From Dichotomocladium elegans (Eukaryota > Mucoromycota > Mucoromycetes > Mucorales > Lichtheimiaceae), in NCBI GenBank assembly GCA_025716815.1, contig JAIXMN010000028.1:1-64000 (forward strand): a DNA stretch of 64,000 bases, written 5' to 3'. Within the stretch, counting starts at the first letter, position 1; each line of letters begins with the position of its first letter. The notes under the pieces are model-generated. The model saw nothing but the letters and a program-made list of their open reading frames with translations, had not been told where the DNA came from and did not search any database. Shown here one piece after another: positions 11,301 through 19,750 of the stretch. The position numbers were made by a program, and so were the translations under genes.

Positions 11301-12178
11301 TTCTTTGATTTCCTTCCTTTTTTTCTTCAAGGTCTCCCTTCTTGTGCCGTCGAGTTGGGCTAGGACCGAGTGATTGCTGCATGATACTTGGAGTGGTAGC
11401 CCGTTCCTTGTCCCTCTGCGGTGGTTGCGATATTGTTCTTTACTTTCTTTGATTTCCTTTCCTTTTTTTCTTCAAGGTCTCCCTTCTTGTGCCGTCGAGT
11501 TGGGCTAGGACCGAGTGATTACTGCATGATACTTGGAGTGGTAGCCCGTTCCTTGTCCCTCTGCGGTGGTTGCGATATTGTTCTTTACTTTCTTTGATTT
11601 CCTTTCCTTTTTTCTTCAAGGTCTCCCTTCTTGTGCCGTCGAGTTGGGCTAGGGCCGAGTGATTGCTGCATGATACTTGGAGTGGTAGCCTGTTCCTTGT
11701 CCCTCTGCGGTGGTTGCGATGTCATTCTTTACTTTCTTTGATTTCCTTCCTTTTTTTCTTCAAGGTCTCCCTTCTTGTGCCGTCGAGTTGGGCTAGGACC
11801 GAGTGATTGCTGCATGATACTTGGAGTGGTAGCCCGTTCCTTGTCCCTCTGCGGTGGTTGCGATATTGTTCTTTACTTTCTTTGATTTCCTTTCCTTTTT
11901 TTCTTCAAGGTCTCCCTTCTTGTGCCGTCGAGTTGGGCTAGGACCGAGTGATTACTGCATGATACTTGGAGTGGTAGCCCGTTCCTTGTCCCTCTGCGGT
12001 GGTTGCGATATTGTTCTTTACTTTCTTTGATTTCCTTTCCTTTTTTTCTTCAAGGTCTCCCTTCTTGTGCCGTCGAGTTGGGCTAGGGCCGAGTGATTAC
12101 TGCATGATACTTGGAGTGGTAGCCCGTTCCTTGTCCCTCTGCGGTGGTTGCGATGTCGTTGTTTACTTCCTTGATTTC
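8385..12178. repeat. Minisatellite, ~26 units of 144-145 bp plus a partial unit
   Basis: Units begin TCCTTGTCCCTCTGCGGTGG (8385, 8530, 8674 and so on to 12,128). The unit is pyrimidine-rich on the plus strand and nearly identical throughout. It varies at few sites: GATGTCATT versus GATATTGTT; a run of 6 or 7 T; GGGCCG versus GGACCG; GATTGC versus GATTAC; AGCCTG versus AGCCCG; and small deletions in the TTTCCTTTCC stretch. The first and last units share the variant GATGTCGTTG seen nowhere else, and the last one decays into unique sequence. Open frames of about 70 codons on the minus strand are by-products of the repeat length and are not called as genes. Confidence 0.97.
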
Positions 12179-12348
12179 AGTTCTTGTTGATTCGTCAGGT
12201 TTTCAGAGTTCCACAGTTGTGCCTACGATTACTTGGTTTGTTGAAGGTTAGTCTAAGGCATGTGGAAAGGAATGGTAGTAATCAGAGTGATGATTAGGCA
12301 ATGCGAGATGTCAATGGTCGACAGTCTATATAGACTCATGCTACTTTT

Positions 12349-13575
12349 TTGTCGGGCAGCATTTCTGCAAGAACATCAGAGTCTCTGCGTCAAGTAATCG
12401 CCGACGCTGTGAACATAATCGATAGTCTTGTTGCAGCTTATTCCGTCCGTACAGAAGAAAACGATATTGCCTCGGTTCATCGGGGCGACGTCGACTGCTG
12501 TCTATCACCTACCGCCAGTTCATTCGTCCAAAGATGGAATATATGGGCTGGCCATTGTACTCAACAAAAAAGAAATCCATCTCTCGAATCCGCGCAATGC
12601 ACTTTTCTGCGGATGGTATATGGTGCTCACCGAACGGCTTCCCATGTTCATGGCCCACATCGCTCGATTCCCCCTATTGCTGATCGCGTCACTATTCTCC
12701 AAACACAATTCTTGCTTCGTGCGCACAATCTCCCTGGCCACACAGTCTTCTCACAGCTATTACCTCATATGCCGTACGCGCAGCGACTCCTGGCGTACTC
12801 TCAGGTCCACTAATAAATTCTGGATGCGCTTACCATCTCCCAGAAAGGGCACTAGCCTAACTTGCCTCACTGGTGAGAGCCGCTAGTATATGGCTGACAT
12901 GCTTTCAGTGTACTGCAGTCGACGCAATAATGTTTTGCTTAGCTTTTGCTGCCCATGTCCAGGCGTAGACCAATATTGTGGCTTCCGATGACACGTATAG
13001 AACGCGCCACCACGAGAACAAACCTTATTGCATGTCTCGACCTCCATAACTGACTTAGCATTGCCCGCAAAACGCTTGATCCAGTTTTCTTCGCCCTAAA
13101 TATGCTTCCCAAGTTACGCCCTACAAATCCTGCACGCCAACGGTACTGGACCCATATTTGGCCTATCATCTGCGACATCCTGGATGAAATGGAAAGCATT
13201 CAGCACCTGAATACGAACGTTTATCCATCTATAGCACGACCGCCGCTGGCAAAGCTCTCGTTGAATAGCTACAACAATCTATATCGCCACTCTCGCTGCG
13301 TGCCCCGCCACCTAAGTCAACTTTCTTTTCTTCCATCTTCCATCCTCCCCACCAGCTCTTAAATAGAACCCGTACACACACTTTTCTCTTTTATTGCTTG
13401 ATATGTCTAACTCGTTGCATCATTTCTTCTATTCCCCATAATTTCTATCTCACCATCCTTGCATCTCCCTTTTCCCCCATATGCTCTTGGGGTTTTTTAG
13501 TTTCCTTTCTTTCAGAATTGCGCAAGAGCGGAGGAGCTGCGAGCAGCTAGCGTTCAACAATCGCATTAAATAAAT
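12349..13575 (+). mobile_element. Degenerate 3' end of a LINE (non-LTR retrotransposon)
   Basis: The translation carries the C-terminal tail of fungal LINE reverse-transcriptase polyproteins in shifted frames: YGLAIVLNKKEIHL (frame of 12,428), then FLRMVYGAHRTAS and DRVTILQTQFLLRAHNLP (frame of 12,349), then NPARQRYWTHIWPIICDIL and MESIQHLN (frame of 13,102). Frameshifts and stops show it is dead. The 3' end has a perfect small hairpin AGCTGC-GA-GCAGCT near 13,534-13,547 and ends in an AATAAATA-like tail (about 13,566-13,575), typical of LINE 3' ends. It starts close to the right edge of the minisatellite; the 5' limit is unclear. Confidence 0.75.
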
Positions 13576-14260
13576 ATCATCTTTATCTGCTGTCTACCAC
13601 CGCCGCCCATTATATTCTGTGGAACTAAACAATGGAATATTGAACAAATATTTTGAAGATATCCTAATCCCAAACTATAACAACGCTCAACAATCCCTGC
13701 CATCAAAATCTTATGATCGGTAAGTGTTGGGAGTCTGGTCATACGTAAAACGAGAGAGCAAACATGATGAGATATATAAAAGGAATCGCAGAAGGGGCCA
13801 AAGCCTATCTTCGGGACAAAACACAAGAAGCGCATGTTGGAGTATGGTCTGAGGACACCCCCGTTTCCATCAATGACCTGAACATTGCAAGCACCATAGT
13901 CAGTGGGGTTCATGGTCGGCGAACGTAATCTTATGTCGTAGGCGGATTTGGCGGGGTTTTCTCTTTTTAGTAATCACACCATTATTACCGTACGAACTCG
14001 TAGTCGCCTCTCGTTAACACCCGTCGCCGTCAATATGTAATCTTCTCTCCATTGAACACGTAGTCATCCCTAAGCATGACACATAACCATTGTTTTATAT
14101 TTGGTATCACCACAATAGCTAGAAAACATATAAATACTCCCTCCCAGTACACACAATAAATGGATAGCTTCAAAATTATCTCTACATGTTATGCTTATCT
14201 GTTTCTGCCGTTTAATCCGCCAACGGTACGACACTTACGTTCAAGCCGGGGCTTTTTTTA
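13576..14260. other. Intergenic, possible truncated promoter
   Basis: No supported gene. A TATAAAT box (near 14,130) precedes an ATG at 14,160, but the frame is cut after about 34 codons by the start of the duplicated unit at 14,261. This may be a gene beginning truncated when the unit arrived; the product is not recognised. A 115-codon minus-strand frame (13,566-13,913) is also unrecognised. Confidence 0.35.
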
Positions 14261-15166
14261 CCGCTCTCAATTATCCCGTCAGCTTCATCTCTCCTCTCGA
14301 CTCTGCATTCCAGACCTCTATGAGGGGGTGCTACAGTTACAGTGACAGTCGTTATACTGTAATAGCAGACTTCGGCGTAGTTTCGGGCTTCAACAAGATG
14401 TAATAGGCCAGCTTTTGCCGAGCCGCCACAGAAAGCGGTTTATTGAGATTCCTTGCTGTCACCCACTGAAGAGAATTGTTGTTCTCATGATTGCCATGAT
14501 GAGTGAGGATGGACGAGTCACCCAGAAACAAGCACTCTACTCAAGCTATGAAAATCTGTCATAAAGTAAGTGATGCTGACACAGCGCGCAACCCTTCTTC
14601 CACGTGCTTGGCCACTGCACTTGATAAAATAGGTCACTCAGTTTGTTTCTGAAAATACTTGCAGCTCTCTGAAGCGCAATATACGAAACCTTATCCGGTC
14701 ACTTTCGAAGTTCCTTTTATTATAATCATCGTTCCAAGCACGTCACCACTGGCTACTGATATATCCGCAAAAAGTCGACAGCGGGCCGTATCCGTAGTCT
14801 GAGCTGGTAAGCCATAGCCAGAGTTGGCGCGATAGGTGTTGTTAATAACAGAAAGGAACTTAGATGTCTTTTATTGCTGGCTCGTTATGCTTTCCATGCT
14901 GATTTTTAGTTGCTGCAGCAGTTGGTGTGGCTTTGTAATCGGTAAGTGGAAGTAAAGTTGGTATTAGTAGTATTGTAGAGCTGGCATTTAAATTGACCAG
15001 TTGACTTCCTCCGTTTCATAGCAACTTCCATGTCAGTTGCGGTTTCAAATTGGGAGAGCAATGTCAAAATCAGTTGAAGGCTCAATCACCGTCCCCACAA
15101 CACTGACTCCCTCTTTTTATGAAGGTAAAAGCGAATGGCTAGCGCTTAACATTTCTACTTTCTAAA

Positions 15167-16888
15167 ATGGAGCTTTTAGTGTTTGAGGCTTATTTCCGTG
15201 AGACCAGAAACAGCGCGAGTCTCGCTGACTTCGTTGACAAAAACGCGTCATTTATAGCAAGGCAGCATAATCTCGGTGAAGACTTGAAGAGTGTTTGGAC
15301 CACGCGCTATGCAAAGGCTCTTGAATTTTTCCGAAGCGAATCATCCGAGGAATCTCAAATCAGACCGACGAAGGGCAAGAAGCCAAATTGGAGTCAAGTT
15401 GCGGAGCGAATAGTAGAAGTAAGCCTACTCAAGGAAACTGAGAGAGAGGGAAATGTTTTAATATTCATTGATATCATAGGAGCAGCGCAATGGAATCGAA
15501 GAGTCTATTCCTTCCGCGTCAACTAGCAAGACGAGTACCAAGACGAGTACCGACACAGCAGCAACCCTGACAACTGCGTTCATTGAAAGCTATCGCGCGA
15601 TGTTTGACGCGTTCGACAACAATGACAAATGGGTGCTGCCTTCGGGGGCGGTTGTGGAGGACGTTATGTTTTCGTACGGTCTCACTTGTCGCAATGAGAA
15701 GTAAGTACTTGGACAAGATTAATCGCTCGCCGGATCGAAGATGAGTATACTTATTTGTTTTTGAAGCCCTTGTCACTCATTTATTCTTGATGTTGATGAT
15801 CCTATCTGGCTGACCTTATTTCCGGATGAAATGGACCGGAAGGTCCTATTCGAACACAAGAGGAACCCATTACCAGAAATCAAGCCGGAACTCAAAGAAT
15901 ATCTGAGCTCTTATATAGGGAAAGTGAGTTGCTGGTTTCTTTTCCGATGCTGTTTAGACAAAATGCTCACTGAGCCTGATAGAGTGAGTTTAGGAGCCTG
16001 ATGAGTCATGCACGGAGTCAATTTTTCGACTTCATGGATGATTTTGACATGGACTGGGCACAACACAGTATGGAAACTGCACTTCGCCTTTTCGGTTTCC
16101 CTGGCAAGAACATCCCCCTTAACGACCACACAGAATCCGATGTTCTCAAGAGAATGTGGATATTTATCGACAAAGCTTTTGATAATGTCGACGTGGATGT
16201 CCGCAGGTAATTTTTGTGTCCTTTAATAATAATATCACTAAACTGATATATTATCACTGACAAAATAGTGGCGAGATGGAGAGTCGAGCATCATGTCAAC
16301 GGAGGAACAAGGATCGCAAATTAGGAAGTCGGAAGTCCCACGGCCACAGAGCAGATTTACTTTTGAAGTGCACGATTGGCGAACTGGGTTGTGGCGAGGC
16401 AGGCAAGAGAGACCAAGGAGAATTTGGAACCAAAGAGCTATTCGAGGGAGGCCTCAAAGCTCCAAAAATGATGAAGGATATGCTCTCTGCACTTATTTCT
16501 GCATCCCCATCTGCCACAGACCTGGAAACAATTTGTTTCATCATCATGGGTAATTGAGACAATTGTGGTATCCCTTTGAGGTTTACTCAACTTGTACATA
16601 GGCCCGAAGCTGACTCTCCTTAGAATGGATCGACCATCTCGGCTTACATGTAGACTTTCGCGGAGCAAGCCAAAGTATTTTCCAGATAACTTGGTACATT
16701 TTTCGGCCGGGATGGGTTCCCTGTTAGCACTGGTTTGGCAAGCGAAAGGGATCGTTTGTCGTACGTTTGCTTCTTTGCAGACACAAGAAATTGAAGGTGC
16801 AGAGATGAGCCCAGCAACATCAGAACCGCTACCACCATGTGCCACGAGCCCACCGCAAAGACACAAGAAACTACGCCTCAGCTATTAG
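15167..16888 (+). CDS. Uncharacterised six-exon gene of the duplicated unit, copy 1
   Basis: Six exons join without a stop: 15167-15418, 15480-15700, 15767-15923, 15983-16206, 16269-16549, 16602-16888 (473 aa). The N-terminal half is helical (FIESYRAMFDAFDNNDKWVL; DFMDDFDMDWAQHSMETALR). The second half has a basic stretch RNKDRKLGSRKSHGHRAD, then IGELGCGEAGK, GTKELFEGGLKAPKMMKDML and, in the last exon, LTLLRMDRPSRLTCRLSRSK and LALVWQAK, ending in a Pro-rich and basic tail. I recall proteins with this GTK...MKDM...RLD...CRLSRS pattern as repeated, unnamed families in Mucoromycota genomes. No enzymatic role can be assigned; the ELGCGEAGK element only vaguely resembles a nuclease ExK motif. No signal peptide or membrane segment. 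All introns are GT-AG and 53-66 bp, and the reading frame is open in both copies, which argues for a real gene. Confidence 0.75.
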
Positions 16889-17039
16889 GCCTCTTCATGA
16901 TTACCTGCCATATCTCTCATCAAATAACCACCCTCTTGTATATTCCCTTTTTAACTTTTTCATACCAAATAAATATCGTCAGCTCACAACTCTGGTAAAT
17001 CAGCCTCCCTTTCTCTTCTTATTTGCAACAGCTGCTACC

Positions 17040-17435
17040 ATGTCCGACACGAAGTACGATCGCCCTGAAAAAGCTCACCCTGATAATGGAACCAAAATTT
17101 CCTACGAGGAGATTGCAATCATTCTCGATTACCTTGAAGGAAATCAAGAGGGCTTGGCCACAACGCTTAACAAAAGCGTTGGTAGACGCGGTCCTGGCTC
17201 TACCATTTCCCAAGGAGGCTCGGCAAGGCTTAGCAAGGCGACAGTCACCTGCAAGATTGTGGCAAAGCTCTAACCTCACTGATAAGCCAAGAACATGGGA
17301 GGCGGAAAAGAATACTGGCCTGATCCGAGTATTGGCCACTTGGCGCCAAATACTCAAGCAATACCAGGCTCTACGGAAGACCGTCAGCAACACTGCCATA
17401 GCTGCCATGACCAGTCGGCACTTTTCCCGGTGTAC
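17040..17435 (+). pseudogene. SANT/Myb-like relic, copy 1
   Basis: A 77-aa frame begins MSDTKYDRPEKAHPDNGTK, followed by ISYEEIAIILDYLEG and NKSVGRRG, then stops at 17,271-17,273. The homologous text continues in another frame (NLTDKPRTWEAEKNTGLI, LATWRQILKQYQAL) up to about 17,435. I recall fungal transposon-associated proteins with an EEIxxILDYLE...VGR...LTG..IRERF..YK layout, which this resembles in decayed form. Copy 2 at 32,657 has the same break, so the decay predates the duplication. Confidence 0.4.
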
Positions 17436-17927
17436 TCATCCTTAGCGGAACGGAAAGTATTTGCAACCAGGCTCCTAGGCCCAATGCGCTTAGGCTGTCA
17501 AATGCACTCTCCATGGAACCTTTCCGTTCGGGGCCGGGTTTATGGTGCTCAACTCCCTGCTTCTGGCAGGTGCTGCGCGTCGTCAGTTTACGCTCTAGCA
17601 CTTTCTCATGACTCACTTGCGCGGCAACTCCATAGGTTTACTGAGAGATGCATAACGGGGATATACACTTCCCTCGTCCACGCCGTGGCTCAGAGGATCA
17701 GACACTGTAGGTTACCCGTCTTCAATGATATGATGCAGACTATCTTTGTGATACAAACAGGATGGTTTTCGTGCCCTCTCTTCTCAGATAATCAATGGCT
17801 GTATTCTGTTGAGATGATACCAGCTACCTCGTACCCAATTGTTGCCTTTGTATTTTTTCTTTGATCACCCATAAGACATGGATGGGAAAAATAATCAAAA
17901 GACCAAGATACGTAACACACACAAGTT

Positions 17928-18301
17928 TTAATCGTCAGGTTGGTGTGCGTTCGAAAGACAACGAAGGTTTTCCCTTAGCAGCGCGATAATCTTCTGGGAA
18001 GTGGTGTCAGGAAGGATGGAGCTATCGAAGCAGGCGATCTCGAAATCACTGCGCTGCGTCCGCTCTCGGCATACTGCGTCCCCTTGCTGAGCAACAGACC
18101 CGCAGAAGGTTGGATCACTACTGCTGAAATTTCTCATGGTAAGAGCACCTCACTTTTTTTGTCTCTACCAAATCCACTAGATCTTCCGAGACGCAGATCC
18201 AGGATTTGCAGAGTTGATCATCCTCGTCTTTAACGACGTTTTCGGCCTTTGTTTTATGGATTGGCTTGTGGAGGTTCAGCAAGCGATTCAGTGTCGGACA
18301 T
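17928..18301 (-). pseudogene. Myb/SANT-type domain relic, copy 1
   Basis: On the minus strand an ATG at 18,301 gives MSDTESLAEPPQANP then a stop; a shifted frame gives KDEDDQLCKSWICVSEDLVD, a form of the DExLCxSWxxVSxDP motif of the Myb/SANT-like domain found with Harbinger elements and plant-type trihelix proteins. A further open 69-aa frame (18,137-17,928, RNFSSSDPTFCGSVAQQG...) follows but does not join by a standard intron in phase. Both copies of the unit show the same breaks. Confidence 0.4.
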
Positions 18302-18436
18302 GGTGTGAAGATGTGGATTAAGAGACATTATAGAAGCTAAGGGTGCAGGATTCGAGCTTTTTAGACGTGAGGTGATGACCATTTCCTTTCCACATATCCT
18401 TCAGCTTGGATGTCCTATTATATCTCCATGACATTT

Positions 18437-18847
18437 TCAACAGCAATGTTTTATTTCAAATTGAAAATCTTCTGTTTGTACAATGTTGGCTTGTACATGC
18501 CGCATTTTCGTTATTGTCGATGTTGTCATCACTGCTATCTCATCTCTGCGTCTTTTGCGAGTTACGAAATCCGACGGCAATAGTGGGGGAAATTCTGTGT
18601 TTTCGTTGAATGGTCGACAAATGCCGCGTTCTTGTAGAAATTGTTCACCCGGAGCTGCATTTTCATCTCCATCCTGTGCCTGTATTTCGATCAACGATAA
18701 TTTAGCGGTGGCCGCTTCTTGCCTCGCTTTTTCAGCTTCTTTTTGGAGGATTTTAAAGAGCTCCTCAAGCTCTTCGATTCGTTTTGTTATTAGATACTTG
18801 GTGTTGGTATTGTTTGATCCAAGCCTCGCTTCCTCCATTTGGGACAT
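18437..18847 (-). CDS. Coiled-coil protein, unknown, copy 1
   Basis: A 136-aa frame starts MSQMEEARLGSNNTNTKYL and holds a heptad-rich helix (RIEELEELFKILQKEAEKA, RQEAATAKLSLIEIQ) followed by a basic KRRRDE patch that could be a nuclear signal. Its amino acid sequence is the same in copy 2 (34,052-34,462). A spliced 5' extension is possible: an upstream coiled-coil exon ending RDLLDRQLI before a GTAAGC donor near 18,910 joins in phase across an acceptor (CTGTAACAG) just before the ATG. It may be the tail of a Myb-type protein or an independent gene; function unknown. Confidence 0.4.
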   Translation of the reverse strand: MSQMEEARLGSNNTNTKYLITKRIEELEELFKILQKEAEKARQEAATAKLSLIEIQAQDGDENAAPGEQFLQERGICRPFNENTEFPPLLPSDFVTRKRRRDEIAVMTTSTITKMRHVQANIVQTEDFQFEIKHCC

Positions 18848-19298
18848 GATCTGTTACAGACAAACGGACTTAAAGAGAGGTTTGGGTCCCACGTTGTCCC
18901 ATATCCATGCTGCTTACTATCAATTGGCGATCCAACAGATCGCGATGCAGTTGTAGCATTCTTTTGTCGTGCACAAGAGCCTCCTTCTAGAGATCAACCG
19001 AGTGTGTATCTCTTCAGATACTGCTCTCGTGTTGTCACTTCCAGATGTATGATTTCCTGTTCATCCACAACACTCTGCTCGACCAGGCTGATGCGTGATG
19101 GCAGGCTCGGAGGTAGGGTTCTTCATTCTCGCTCGCGATCCGACTTATTATGTATACTATGCTCTAAAGTAGGTCTTGTGAAAGAGTAATTGTAGCAGTG
19201 GAACTGTTACGTATACATTGCTATCTCTATTGTCATGTTGTACTCTGGTTGAGAAGTAAGCAGAAGTTAATAGAAATATATACTAGCTCACGAGTAAT

Positions 19299-19750
19299 CC
19301 TAGTCCTAGTCCTAGCCCCTTTTTAAAACGCCTTGGTACTTAGCTCAATTTGGAAGGCGCTAACTCTATATATGGAAGGTCCTTACCCTTTACTTGCTAT
19401 CATTGAACCGTTTGCTTTTACGTTTGAATGTTGGTTTGCTCATTCTGGGAAATGTGTCTGTGGAGGGGGTTTTTTGGTGGTTGTCATTTTTAGTTTTATT
19501 TGCAGTGGATTTTTTTTGGATGAGCACAGTTGATGGAGTACATTGATCTTTGTGGGGGTGGCGGGGAGTTTTGGAGGAGTTTGCTTAGAAAAATGGTTGT
19601 GTGGAAACAGTAAAGAGGTTCATGGAATGGGTGACACTACAGAAGTAGAAAGGGAAAAGTTTTCATTCGTTTGTGTGGTCGGGGTGCCCTGCCCTGATTC
19701 GCTCAAGTATGCAAGGTACTTGGCTTGATGTTCCGACGTAACTTACAAAA
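19299..19750. other. Spacer between unit copy 1 and the truncated Helitron
   Basis: Starts with a short TCCTAG triplication (about 19,297-19,317). No gene is recognised. The promoter or truncation point of the helicase ORF lies at its right edge. Confidence 0.5.

Larger units (their letters stand above)
14261..19298. repeat. ~5.04 kb duplicated unit, copy 1 (direct repeat with 29,896-34,946)
   Basis: From CCGCTCTCAATTATCCCG to CTAGCTCACGAGTAAT this segment matches 29,896-34,946 at about 99% by eye and in the same orientation. The first ~45 bp are more diverged. Relative to copy 2 it has an extra 12 bp in the six-exon gene, 7 bp near 17,030 and 2 bp near 17,605, and lacks 33 bp near 19,140. 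Left and right flanks of the two copies are unrelated, no target-site duplication or terminal inverted repeat is apparent, and the unit is not itself a recognised transposon. Confidence 0.95.

Noticed and set aside
17295..17864. 189-aa plus-strand ORF in the duplicated unit
   Set aside because: Not kept as one frame in copy 2 (2-bp indel breaks it) and no recognisable motif.
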